Assembly (NCBI RefSeq): GCF_031979925.1
Contig: NZ_DALZFB010000001.1
Coordinates: 310,001-374,000 of the forward strand
DNA: 64,000 bases
Reading direction: 5' to 3'
DNA from: Pseudescherichia sp031979925
GTDB taxonomy: Bacteria; Pseudomonadota; Gammaproteobacteria; Enterobacterales; Enterobacteriaceae
Each line of letters begins with the position of its first letter. The first letter of the stretch is position 1. Positions 27,341-35,531 of this stretch are shown piece by piece. The notes below the pieces were generated by a model. It made no database searches and was not told the DNA's origin. It saw nothing but the letters and a program-made list of their open reading frames with translations. Position numbers and translations under genes: made by a program.

Positions 27341-27706
27341 TCAGGCTCTGGCGCGATGATTGGGACGAACGGAATTGCTGCTCAGCGCAATCAGACCAAT
27401 CAGGCCGACCACCATTGCTGCGGTAATGATGTATTGGTGCAGCAGCGCGGCTGCAAAACCAATACCGAACAACAGCACAAGAGTGACAATAATCAGAAAA
27501 ATGCGTGTACCACGGAGGGATGCGCCACGCAGTATAAGGGCCAGCAGCGCCAGTAACACGCTGGCGATGGCCACACCCAGGGCACCAATAGTGCCGGTGA
27601 CACCGGTCAGTGGGGTCAGCCACGCGTATAAAGCTACCGCGAAGCCAATCACGGCTGACAGCAGCAGCAGTATACTGCCGAAGCGTGAGGGTTGAGTTTG
27701 CAACAT
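27341..27706 (-). CDS. Small membrane subunit of the PQQ dehydrogenase
   Basis: A 121-residue protein with about four to five hydrophobic helices and short loops (from SILLLLSAVIGFAVALYAWL to AAMVVGLIGLIALSS) and a basic C-terminus. It resembles the membrane domain that is fused to the propeller in Gcd, and the separate SldB subunit of acetic-acid-bacterial polyol dehydrogenase. Its TGA lies inside the ribosome site of the catalytic gene (TGAGGAG), leaving ten bases between the genes, so the two are translationally coupled. ATG 27706 (MLQTQPSRFG) is preferred; ATG 27739 would add eleven residues. Confidence 0.8.
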   Translation of the reverse strand: MLQTQPSRFGSILLLLSAVIGFAVALYAWLTPLTGVTGTIGALGVAIASVLLALLALILRGASLRGTRIFLIIVTLVLLFGIGFAAALLHQYIITAAMVVGLIGLIALSSNSVRPNHRARA

Positions 27707-27899
27707 ACCAGGAGATCCCCCTATCAAAAAAATGAACAATGATGAATATGCCGTAATGGTGGACGTAGGCCGGTGATAAACGCGCAGGAAAATGTTCCAC
27801 GCAAAAGAATAAAAGCGGCATAGTCCACTAAACGTAACTGAGTATAGAAGAAGGATTTTTATATGGGGCGTTAAGTCTCAGCGCCAACTGACACTGTTC

Positions 27900-28874
27900 C
27901 TACAGCCCATGCTTTTTCAACAGCGCCCTGAGCTGATGGTAGGTCAGGCCGAGCAGCTCCGCCGCACGCTTCTGGTTAAATTTTGCCTGCTGTAGCGCGG
28001 CCTCCAGCAGAGACTTCTCCTGCTGGGTCTGGAACTGGCGCAGATCCAGCGGCAGGCCTGGCGCGCCAGGCAACGTTTCTGTCACCGGCTCGGGAGAGGC
28101 AGTACGCTGGAAAGGATCGATAATAATCTCATCCAGCGCCACCTCGCTGGTGCCGTGGCGGTAGACCGAGCGCTCCACTACGTTTTTTAGCTCACGAATA
28201 TTACCCGGCCAACGGTAGTGGAGCAGCGTCTCGCGGGCACGTTCGGTAAAGCCCGGAAACAGCGGCAGCCGCAGCTCGCGGCACATCTGGATCGCGAAGT
28301 GTTCCGCCATCAGCATAATATCGCTCTGCCGCTCGCGCAGGGGCGGAAGCTGTACCACATCAAAAGCCAGTCGATCGAGAAGGTCGGCGCGGAACGTGCC
28401 GTCGCGCACCATCCCAGGCAGATCGGCATTAGTGGCGCACACCAGTCGGACGTTAACCTGTAACGGCTGGCTGCCGCCGACGCGCTCCAGCTCGCCGTAC
28501 TCAATCACCCGCAGCAGCTTCTCCTGAACCAGCATGGGTGCGGTGGCCAGCTCGTCGAGAAACAGCGTCCCGCCGTCAGCGCGCTCGAAGCGGCCAGGGT
28601 GGCGTTTTTGTGCACCGGTAAAGGCCCCGGCTTCGTGACCGAAAAGCTCGGTGTCCAGCAGGTTCTCATTAAGTGCGGCACAGTTCAGCGAGATAAACGG
28701 CCCGTCCCAGCGTCCGGAGAGAAAGTGCAGGCGGTTGGCGATCAGCTCCTTGCCCGTTCCGCGTTCGCCGATAATCAGCACCGGCTTATCCAGCGGGGCA
28801 AGACGTGAAACCTGCTCCAGCACCTCGAGAAAGCTATTGGCCTCGCCGAGAAGATTATCCTTGTATTCCGCCAT
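27900..28874 (-). CDS. pspF: Phage-shock operon activator PspF
   Basis: Sigma-54 enhancer-binding protein that activates pspA and is held inactive by PspA. The 324 residues (E. coli 325) have no N-terminal regulatory domain: the AAA+ module starts almost at once with Walker A GERGTGKELIA, the sigma-54 contact loop GAFTGA, Walker B GGTLFLDEL and the arginine region RADLLDRLAFD. The C-terminal Fis-type HTH is QKRAAELLGLTYHQLRALLKKHGL. It is divergent from pspA, so its own synthesis overlaps the psp enhancer region. Confidence 0.98.
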   Translation of the reverse strand: MAEYKDNLLGEANSFLEVLEQVSRLAPLDKPVLIIGERGTGKELIANRLHFLSGRWDGPFISLNCAALNENLLDTELFGHEAGAFTGAQKRHPGRFERADGGTLFLDELATAPMLVQEKLLRVIEYGELERVGGSQPLQVNVRLVCATNADLPGMVRDGTFRADLLDRLAFDVVQLPPLRERQSDIMLMAEHFAIQMCRELRLPLFPGFTERARETLLHYRWPGNIRELKNVVERSVYRHGTSEVALDEIIIDPFQRTASPEPVTETLPGAPGLPLDLRQFQTQQEKSLLEAALQQAKFNQKRAAELLGLTYHQLRALLKKHGL

Positions 28875-28972
28875 GATGAAATTCGCTATTAGTTAGTGTT
28901 ATTCACCACTGTAGTCCAAATTGCCGCAGCGGTAAAATTAATCAACTCTCTATGAATCAATGAGATAAAAAG

Positions 28973-28989
28973 TTGGCACGGGTCTTGTA
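28973..28989 (+). promoter_or_regulatory. Sigma-54 promoter of pspABCD
   Basis: TTGGCAC-N5-TTGTA matches the -24/-12 consensus (TGGCAC-N5-TTGCW) and lies 53 bases before the pspA start, in the pspF-pspA divergent region. Known psp biology supports it; the upstream PspF sites were not individually delimited. Confidence 0.88.
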
Positions 28990-29041
28990 TTAACTTAGCA
29001 GCAGGGCTTAGCCCGATTACATAAAATATGAGGATTACATT

Positions 29042-29710
29042 ATGGGTATTTTTTCTCGTTTTGCCGACATCGTGAACGCCAACATCAACTCTCTGCTGGA
29101 GAAGGCGGAAGATCCGCAGAAACTGGTACGCCTGATGATTCAGGAGATGGAAGATACGCTGGTTGAGGTGCGCTCCACCTCTGCACGTGCGCTGGCCGAA
29201 AAGAAACAGCTGTCACGTCGTATTGAGCAAGCCACTGCCCAGCAGAGTGAGTGGCAGGAGAAAGCCGAGCTGGCGCTGCGTAAAGAGAAAGACGATCTGG
29301 CCCGTGCTGCGCTGATTGAAAAACAGAAGCTGACCGACATCATCACGACGCTTGAGCAGGAAGTCGTCCTGGTTGATGAGACGCTGGTACGCATGAAAAA
29401 AGAGATTGGCGAGCTGGAGAACAAACTCAGCGAGACCCGTGCCCGTCAGCAGGCGTTGACCCTGCGTCACCAGGCGGCCAGCTCTTCTCGCGACGTGCGT
29501 CGTCAGCTGGACAGCGGCAAGCTGGACGAAGCGATGGCGCGTTTTGAATCTTTCGAGCGTCGTATCGATCAGATGGAAGCCGAAGCGGAGAGCCACGGTT
29601 TTGGTAAGCAGAAATCGCTGGATCAGGAGTTTGCCGAGCTGAAAGCGAACGATGAAATCAGCGAGCAGCTGGCGCAGCTTAAAGCCAAAATGAAACAAGA
29701 TATCCAATAA
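29042..29710 (+). CDS. pspA: Phage shock protein A
   Basis: Peripheral inner-membrane ESCRT-III-like protein that protects the proton gradient under envelope stress and inhibits PspF. The 222 residues match the E. coli length. The N-terminal amphipathic helix (MGIFSRFADIVNANINSLL) binds membrane; the remainder is almost wholly alpha-helical coiled coil, heptad-rich through about residue 190. First gene of the sigma-54-driven operon, followed by pspB after 65 bases. Confidence 0.98.
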   Translation: MGIFSRFADIVNANINSLLEKAEDPQKLVRLMIQEMEDTLVEVRSTSARALAEKKQLSRRIEQATAQQSEWQEKAELALRKEKDDLARAALIEKQKLTDIITTLEQEVVLVDETLVRMKKEIGELENKLSETRARQQALTLRHQAASSSRDVRRQLDSGKLDEAMARFESFERRIDQMEAEAESHGFGKQKSLDQEFAELKANDEISEQLAQLKAKMKQDIQ

Positions 29711-29775
29711 TAACAAACGATGAATACTAACGGGCGGTGTGGGTTTACGCCGCCCCTCATCTGTAAGGAGTACAC

Positions 29776-30000
29776 ATGAGCGCGCTATTTTTGGCTATTC
29801 CTCTGACCCTGTTTGTACTGTTTGTCCTGCCGGTCTGGCTGTGGCTGCACTACAACAACCGCAGCGGTCGCGATGCGCTTTCGCAAAGCGAGCAGCAGCG
29901 TCTGGCCCAGCTCAATGACGAGGCAAAACGGATGCGCGAGCGGATAGCCTCTCTGGAAGCTATTCTTGATGCAGAGCACCCGAACTGGAGGGATCGCTAA
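29776..30000 (+). CDS. pspB: Phage shock protein B
   Basis: A 74-residue inner-membrane sensor protein that works with PspC to relieve PspA inhibition of PspF. It has one N-terminal membrane segment (LFLAIPLTLFVLFVLPVWLWL) and a cytoplasmic leucine-zipper-like helix (QQRLAQLNDEAKRMRERIASLEAIL). Its TAA overlaps the pspC start (TAATG). Confidence 0.97.
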   Translation: MSALFLAIPLTLFVLFVLPVWLWLHYNNRSGRDALSQSEQQRLAQLNDEAKRMRERIASLEAILDAEHPNWRDR

Positions 30001-30356
30001 TGAATGAATTTTTCAATAAAAAACTGTGGCGAATTCCCCAGCGGGGAATGGTGAAAGGCGTCTGCGCCGGGATTGCTCACTATCTTGATGTCCCGGTGAA
30101 GCTGGTGCGTCTGATTACGGTTTTGGCGATGCTTTTTGGTCTGTTCTTCTTTGTGGTGCTCGCCTATATCATTCTCACCTTCATGCTCGATCCGATGCCG
30201 GAGGGAGAAATTGACGGCGAAGCTGTGCCGACCAGCAGCGAACTCCTTAATGCAGTAGATGAGGAGCTGGCATCAGGCGAGAAGCGTTTACGCGAGATGG
30301 AGCGCTACGTCACCTCCGATACCTTCTCGCTGCGCAGCCGTTTCCGTCAGCTCTGA
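30000..30356 (+). CDS. pspC: Phage shock protein C
   Basis: A 118-residue inner-membrane partner of PspB. The PspC domain shows RIPQRGMVKGVCAGIAHYLDVPVKLVRLI followed by the hydrophobic segment LFGLFFFVVLAYIILTFML; the C-terminal part (ELLNAVDEELASGEKRLREME) is helical. It senses secretin mislocalisation and related stress in enterics. Translationally coupled to pspB. Confidence 0.97.
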   Translation: MNEFFNKKLWRIPQRGMVKGVCAGIAHYLDVPVKLVRLITVLAMLFGLFFFVVLAYIILTFMLDPMPEGEIDGEAVPTSSELLNAVDEELASGEKRLREMERYVTSDTFSLRSRFRQL

Positions 30357-30380
30357 TTTAATGACCTAACGAGGTAGATG

Positions 30381-30599
30381 ATGAATAGCAAATGGCAACA
30401 GACCGGCAAAAAAGCCAAACCGGCACTGAAAATCGCAGGCAAGCTGGTGCTGCTGACCGCGCTGCGCTACGGCCCGGCGGGCGTAGCGGGCTGGGCAATC
30501 AAATCCGTGGCGCGCCGTCCGGTGAAAATGCTGCTGGCGCTGGCGCTGGAGCCGATGCTTAAACGCCTCGCGACGCGCGTCTCGCGCAACATGAAATAG
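30381..30599 (+). CDS. pspD: Phage shock protein D
   Basis: A 72-residue peripheral membrane protein, strongly basic, with the family tract GKLVLLTALRYGPAGVAGWAIKSVARRP. Its role in the response is minor and poorly defined. Of two adjacent ATGs, the second (30381) gives MNSKWQQ as in E. coli and six-base spacing from GAGG. pspE and the ycjM-W cluster that follow in E. coli are missing; ycjX is next. Confidence 0.93.
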   Translation: MNSKWQQTGKKAKPALKIAGKLVLLTALRYGPAGVAGWAIKSVARRPVKMLLALALEPMLKRLATRVSRNMK

Positions 30600-30718
30600 T
30601 TCTCTGGCGGCGCAACCTTTGCGCCGCTTGCTTTTGTTGGGCATAGATCCCACTGCGCCTGCCGCCTTATACTCCTTCTCTTATTGATACCTTCACTTCA
30701 GGGCAAAACAGGATGGCT

Positions 30719-32116
30719 ATGAAGCGATTTAAATCTGAGCTTAACGCCCTCGTTAACCGTGGCGTCGACCGGCATCTGCGCCTGGCCGTCACCGGCCTGA
30801 GCCGCAGCGGCAAAACGGCGTTTATCACCGCGATGGTCCATCAGCTCCTTAATATTCATAACGGCGCACGCCTGCCGCTCTTTAGTGCGGTTCGCGAGGA
30901 GCGCCTGCTGGGGGTGAAGCGGGTGCCACAGCGCGATTTCGGTACCCCGCGCTTTACCTGGGATGAGGGCATTGCCCAGCTCTATGGTACGCCACCGACG
31001 TGGCCAACGCCGACGCGCGGCGTCAGCGAGATGCGTCTGGCTCTGCGCTACCGCTCGAACGACTCCCTGCTGCGCCATTTTACCGACAGCGCTACCCTCT
31101 ACGTAGAGATTGTTGACTATCCCGGCGAGTGGCTGCTGGATCTGCCCATGCTGGCGCAGGACTATACCACCTGGTCCCGACAGATGACCGGTATGTTACA
31201 GGGTCACCGAAAAGAGTGGTCTGCCCGCTGGCGTCAGCTCTGCGAAGGACTGGATCCGCTGGCTCCGGCCGATGAGAACCGGCTGGCAGAGATTGCCGAC
31301 GCCTGGACGGAGTATCTTCACCAGTGCAAGACCGAGGGGCTGCACTTTATCCAGCCTGGGCGCTTCATCCTGCCCGGCGAGATGGCCGGCGCGCCTGCGC
31401 TACAATTCTTCCCTTGGCCGGACGTTGATGAAACCGGTGAAGCAAAGCTAGCCCAGGCGGATAAGAGCAGCAACGCGGGGATGCTGCGCGAGCGCTTCAA
31501 CTACTACTGCGAAACCGTGGTTAAAGGTTTCTATAAAAACTACTTCCTGCGTTTCGATCGCCAGATCGTGCTGGTGGACTGTCTGCAACCGCTCAACAGC
31601 GGGCCGCAGGCGTTTAACGATATGCGCCTCGCGCTGACCCAGCTAATGCAGAGCTTTCACTACGGGCAGCGGACGCTGTTTCGCCGCCTCTTCTCGCCGG
31701 TTATCGACAAGCTGCTGTTTGCCGCCACTAAAGCGGATCACGTCACTGTCGATCAGCATGCCAATATGGTCTCTCTGCTCCAGCAGCTGGTCACCGACGC
31801 CTGGCAAAACGCTGCCTTTGAGGGGATCGATATCGACTGCCTTGGTCTGGCGGCGGTGCAGGCTACGGAGAGCGGCCTGGTGGACGTCAACGGTGATAAA
31901 ATCCCGGCATTGCGCGGGGATCGCCTTAGCGATGGCAAACCGCTAACGGTCTATCCGGGGGATGTCCCCGCCCGACTGCCGGGGCAGGCGTTCTGGGAGA
32001 AGCAGGGTTTTCAGTTTGAGGCCTTTCGTCCACGGGTGATGGATGTGGATACCCCGATGCCGCACATTCGACTTGATGCGGCGCTGGAATTTTTACTGGG
32101 AGATAAGCTGCGATGA
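30719..32116 (+). CDS. ycjX: YcjX-family P-loop protein
   Basis: A 465-residue conserved NTPase-like protein, the same length as E. coli YcjX. Walker A is GLSRSGKTAF near residue 27; the FPWPDV and LVDCLQPLNSGPQAFND tracts are family hallmarks. It is often coregulated with psp genes by PspF and sigma-54. The precise role is unknown; structural work relates it to stress GTPases. ATG 30719 (MKRFKSE) has AGG at six-base spacing; ATG 30713 lies directly on the AGG and is unlikely. It overlaps ycjF by four bases. Confidence 0.94.
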   Translation: MKRFKSELNALVNRGVDRHLRLAVTGLSRSGKTAFITAMVHQLLNIHNGARLPLFSAVREERLLGVKRVPQRDFGTPRFTWDEGIAQLYGTPPTWPTPTRGVSEMRLALRYRSNDSLLRHFTDSATLYVEIVDYPGEWLLDLPMLAQDYTTWSRQMTGMLQGHRKEWSARWRQLCEGLDPLAPADENRLAEIADAWTEYLHQCKTEGLHFIQPGRFILPGEMAGAPALQFFPWPDVDETGEAKLAQADKSSNAGMLRERFNYYCETVVKGFYKNYFLRFDRQIVLVDCLQPLNSGPQAFNDMRLALTQLMQSFHYGQRTLFRRLFSPVIDKLLFAATKADHVTVDQHANMVSLLQQLVTDAWQNAAFEGIDIDCLGLAAVQATESGLVDVNGDKIPALRGDRLSDGKPLTVYPGDVPARLPGQAFWEKQGFQFEAFRPRVMDVDTPMPHIRLDAALEFLLGDKLR

Positions 32117-33174
32117 ACGAGCCAATCAAACCACGCGTCGATTTTACCGAACAGCCAGCAACACCGGTGCGTGAAGAGTTTAAGGCCGCCCAGGCGTTTA
32201 GCGATGCCGAGGCGGGAGAGTTCACGCCGCTGCTGGCAGAAGAGATACTTGCCGACACCCCGCAGCCGGAAGCCAGCGTCGAGGCGGCGCTGCGGCCCCG
32301 GCGCAGCCTGTGGCGCACAATGGTGCTGGCCGGGCTGGCGCTGTTTGGCGTCAGCGTGGTCGGGCAGGGCGTACAGTGGGCAATGGACGCCTGGCAAACC
32401 CATAACTGGGTGGCGCTGGGTGGCTGTGCGGCGGGCGCGCTCATCGTCGGCGCGGGGGTAGGCTCGGTGGTCGGTGAGTGGCGGCGGCTCTGGCGGCTGC
32501 GTCAGCGCGCTGAAGCCCGGGATGAGGCCAGTCTGCTGCTACATAGCCACGGCACGGGCAAGGGGCGTGATTTCTGTGAGAGGCTGGCCCGCCAGGCGGG
32601 TATCGATCAGGCGCATCCTGCGCTGCAACGCTGGTACGCCGCGATCCACGAGACGCAAAGCGACCGGGAGATCGTCACGCTCTACGCCCGGCTAGTGCAG
32701 CCAGTGGTAGATGCCCAGGCCCGGCGTGAAATCAGCCTCTCGGCGGCGGGCTCAACGCTGATGATTGCCGTCAGCCCGTTGGCGCTGGTGGATATGGCCT
32801 TTATCGCCTGGCGAAATCTGCGGCTGATTAACCGCATCGCCAGACTCTACGGGATTGAGCTGGGCTACTTCAGCCGGCTGCGGCTGTTTCGTCTGGTGCT
32901 GCTCAACATTGCTTTTGCTGGTGCCAGCGAGGTGGTGCGTGAGGTAGGGATGGACTGGCTGTCGCAGGATCTCGCCGCCCGGCTCTCGGCACGCGCCGCG
33001 CAGGGCATCGGGGCCGGGCTGCTTACTGCGCGTCTCGGCATTAAAGCGATGGAGCTGTGCCGTCCGCTGCCCTGGCTGGAGGACGATAAGCCCCGTCTGG
33101 CCGATTTTCGCCGTCAGCTAATCGGCGAGCTGAAGGCCAATATGCAGCGCAGCGGCACGCAAAAGCGTGATTGA
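32113..33174 (+). CDS. ycjF: DUF697 membrane protein YcjF
   Basis: A 353-residue inner-membrane protein, as in E. coli. The acidic N-terminal cytoplasmic region (about 65 residues) is followed by two adjacent membrane helices (TMVLAGLALFGVSVVGQGV and VALGGCAAGALIVGAGVGSVVG) and a C-terminal DUF697 domain with further hydrophobic stretches (LMIAVSPLALVDMAFI). It is cotranscribed with ycjX. Function is not established. Confidence 0.94.
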   Translation: MNEPIKPRVDFTEQPATPVREEFKAAQAFSDAEAGEFTPLLAEEILADTPQPEASVEAALRPRRSLWRTMVLAGLALFGVSVVGQGVQWAMDAWQTHNWVALGGCAAGALIVGAGVGSVVGEWRRLWRLRQRAEARDEASLLLHSHGTGKGRDFCERLARQAGIDQAHPALQRWYAAIHETQSDREIVTLYARLVQPVVDAQARREISLSAAGSTLMIAVSPLALVDMAFIAWRNLRLINRIARLYGIELGYFSRLRLFRLVLLNIAFAGASEVVREVGMDWLSQDLAARLSARAAQGIGAGLLTARLGIKAMELCRPLPWLEDDKPRLADFRRQLIGELKANMQRSGTQKRD

Positions 33175-33214
33175 ACGCTTATCTTTACGCCATGGCGGTG
33201 GGTTTTCCACCGCT

Positions 33215-33256
33215 CTGTCAATAATTGTTGACAGACAGCTTCCTGACTGCGGATAA
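33215..33256 (+). promoter_or_regulatory. tyrR promoter with a candidate TyrR box
   Basis: The palindrome TGTCAA-N6-TTGACA (33216-33233) agrees with the TyrR box TGTAAA-N6-TTTACA at ten of twelve positions. Its right half TTGACA is also a consensus -35, with GATAAG 18 bases later as a possible -10. A bound TyrR would cover the -35, which fits the known repression of tyrR by its own product. Confidence 0.6.
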
Positions 33257-33305
33257 GTGTCTTATCATTCTTAAATACGTTGACTGTTTAAGGGTGGCAA
33301 CTCCC

Positions 33306-34847
33306 ATGCGTCTTGAAGTCTTTTGTGAAGACCGCCTTGGTCTGACTCGTGAGCTGCTGGATCTTCTGGTGCTCAGGGGTATCGATTTACGTGGCATTGA
33401 GATCGATCCTATCGGGCGGATCTATCTTAACTTTGCTGAACTGGAATTTAATGACTTCAGCAGCCTGATGGCCGAAATCCGCCGTATTCCCAGCGTGACC
33501 GACGTGCGTACCGTCTTGTGGATGCCCTCCGAGCGCGAGCACCGTGCCATGAGCGCCCTGCTGGAGGCCTTGCCCGAGCCGGTGCTCTCTCTGGACATGA
33601 AGAGCAAGGTTGAGCTGGCAAACCAGGCCAGCTGCCAGCTCTTTGGTCAGAGCCAGTCCCGGCTGCGCAACCATACCGCACCTCAGCTTATTAACGGCTT
33701 TAACTTCCAGCGCTGGCTGGAGGGGGATCCGCAGGCGTCGCACCACGAGCATGTCGTTATCAACGGGCAAAACTTCTTAATGGAGATCACGCCGGTACAC
33801 CTCGAAAGTGAGCGTGGCGAGCCGGTGCTGATCGGCGCGGTGGTGATGCTGCGCTCTACCATTCGCATGGGCCGCCAGCTGCAGGATCTGGTCAGTCAGG
33901 ACGCCAGCGCCTTTAATCAGATTGTGTCCGCCAGCCCGAAAATGCGCCACGTCATCGACCAGGCGCGTAAGCTGGCCATGCTCAGCGCGCCGCTGTTAAT
34001 CGTTGGCGATACCGGCACTGGCAAGGATCTGCTGGCCCACGCCTGCCATCTTGCCAGCCCGCGTGCGGCAAAGCCCTATCTGGCCCTGAACTGCGCGTCA
34101 ATTCCTGAGGATGCGGTAGAGAGCGAGCTGTTCGGCCATGCACCGGAGGGCAAAAAAGGTTTCTTCGAGCAGGCCAACGGCGGCTCGGTGCTGCTGGATG
34201 AGATCGGCGAGATGTCGCCCCGCATGCAGGTTAAGCTCCTGCGCTTCCTGAATGATGGTACCTTCCGCCGCGTTGGCGAGGATCATGAGGTTCACGTTGA
34301 CGTACGGGTGATCTGCGCCACCCAGCGTAATCTGGTGGAGCTGGTACAGAAGGGTATTTTCCGGGAAGACCTTTACTACCGTCTGAACGTGCTGACCCTG
34401 GATCTGCCTCCGCTGCGCGATCGTCCTCAGGACATCATGCCGCTGACCGAGCTGTTCGTGGCCCGCTTTGCCGACGAGCAGGGTGTGCCGCGTCCGAAGC
34501 TCTCTACCGATCTCAGTAACGTCCTGACCCGTTACAGTTGGCCGGGCAACGTGCGCCAGCTGAAAAATGCGGTCTACCGTGCGCTGACGCAGCTGGAGGG
34601 CTACGAGCTGCGTCCGCAGGACATTCTGCTACCGGACTACGATGCGGGAACCGTGGCGGTAGGTGAAGAGGCGATGGAGGGTTCGCTGGATGACATCACC
34701 AGCCGTTTTGAACGGTCGGTGTTAACTCAGCTCTATCGCAGCTATCCCAGCACGCGCAAGCTGGCGAAACGGTTGGGTGTATCGCACACCGCGATTGCCA
34801 ATAAGCTGCGGGAGTATGGCCTGAGCCAGAAGAAGGGCGAGGATTAA
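33306..34847 (+). CDS. tyrR: Aromatic amino-acid regulator TyrR
   Basis: Controls aromatic amino-acid synthesis and transport genes in response to tyrosine, phenylalanine and tryptophan. The 513 residues match E. coli. Order: ACT domain (MRLEVFCEDRLGLTRELLDLL), PAS domain (about residues 80-190), AAA+ domain with Walker A GDTGTGKDLLAHAC, and C-terminal HTH (STRKLAKRLGVSHTAIANKL). The sigma-54 GAFTGA loop is replaced by GHAPEGKKGFF, as usual for TyrR, which works with sigma-70. ATG 33306 is the homologous start; the frame runs 27 codons further upstream without support. Confidence 0.98.
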   Translation: MRLEVFCEDRLGLTRELLDLLVLRGIDLRGIEIDPIGRIYLNFAELEFNDFSSLMAEIRRIPSVTDVRTVLWMPSEREHRAMSALLEALPEPVLSLDMKSKVELANQASCQLFGQSQSRLRNHTAPQLINGFNFQRWLEGDPQASHHEHVVINGQNFLMEITPVHLESERGEPVLIGAVVMLRSTIRMGRQLQDLVSQDASAFNQIVSASPKMRHVIDQARKLAMLSAPLLIVGDTGTGKDLLAHACHLASPRAAKPYLALNCASIPEDAVESELFGHAPEGKKGFFEQANGGSVLLDEIGEMSPRMQVKLLRFLNDGTFRRVGEDHEVHVDVRVICATQRNLVELVQKGIFREDLYYRLNVLTLDLPPLRDRPQDIMPLTELFVARFADEQGVPRPKLSTDLSNVLTRYSWPGNVRQLKNAVYRALTQLEGYELRPQDILLPDYDAGTVAVGEEAMEGSLDDITSRFERSVLTQLYRSYPSTRKLAKRLGVSHTAIANKLREYGLSQKKGED

Positions 34848-34854
34848 AACAAGA

Positions 34855-34883
34855 GAGCCTTCATCACTGAAGGCTCTTTTTTT
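34855..34883. terminator. Bidirectional terminator between tyrR and tpx
   Basis: GAGCCTTCA (34855-34863) pairs with TGAAGGCTC (34868-34876) around TCAC, followed by seven T residues on the plus strand. It lies between two convergent genes; on the minus strand the trailing tract is less T-rich. Confidence 0.92.
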
Positions 34884-34890
34884 GGTGCAG

Positions 34891-35403
34891 TTACGCTTTT
34901 TGCGCCAGGGCTTCCAGGGCAGCTTCGTAGTCCGGCTCGTTGGTGATCTCGTTCACCAGCTGGCTGAATACGACGGTGTCGTTTTCGTCGATAACCACTA
35001 CCGCACGGGCGGCCAGGCCTTTCAGCGCGCCTTCGGCAATGCCCACGCCGTAGTTTTCGAGGAAGTCGGCGTTACGCAGAGTCGACAGGGTAATCACGTT
35101 GCTCAGGCCTTCTGCGCCGCAGAAGCGGGACTGGGCGAATGGCAGGTCGGCGGAGATGCACAGTACCACGGTATCTTTCATCTCGGTGGCGAGCTGGTTG
35201 AATTTGCGCACGGAGGCGGCGCAAACACCGGTGTCGATGCTCGGGAACACGTTGAGAACTTTGCGCTTACCGGCAAACTGCGCCAGCGTAACGTCGGTCA
35301 GATCCTTCGCTACCAGAGTGAAAGGGTGAGCTTTGCTGCCAACAGCCGGAATGGTGCCCGCAACAGAGACCGGATTGCCCTGGAAATGAACGGTTTGTGA
35401 CAT
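34891..35403 (-). CDS. tpx: Thiol peroxidase
   Basis: Periplasm- or cytosol-associated atypical 2-Cys peroxiredoxin that reduces organic hydroperoxides with thioredoxin. The 170 residues are two more than E. coli Tpx. The peroxidatic Cys is in PSIDTGVCAASV and the resolving Cys in QSRFCGAEG (Cys61 and Cys95 by E. coli numbering). The extra residues are at the C-terminus (EALAQKA). It converges on tyrR and is divergent from ycjG. Confidence 0.97.
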   Translation of the reverse strand: MSQTVHFQGNPVSVAGTIPAVGSKAHPFTLVAKDLTDVTLAQFAGKRKVLNVFPSIDTGVCAASVRKFNQLATEMKDTVVLCISADLPFAQSRFCGAEGLSNVITLSTLRNADFLENYGVGIAEGALKGLAARAVVVIDENDTVVFSQLVNEITNEPDYEAALEALAQKA

Positions 35404-35531
35404 GAATATCTTCCTGTTTACATATAGTTAACGTCGCCGCTAGTGTACGTGATCGGCCATAATCACGGCAAACCTATTTTTGTCCCGCTTTTCATCACTA
35501 TACTTTTAACATTCCGTTAAAGGAGCAAGGA

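Noticed and set aside
33225..33305. TyrR extended by 27 residues upstream
   Set aside because: The extension covers the promoter and TyrR box, and E. coli TyrR starts at the internal MRLEVFCED.
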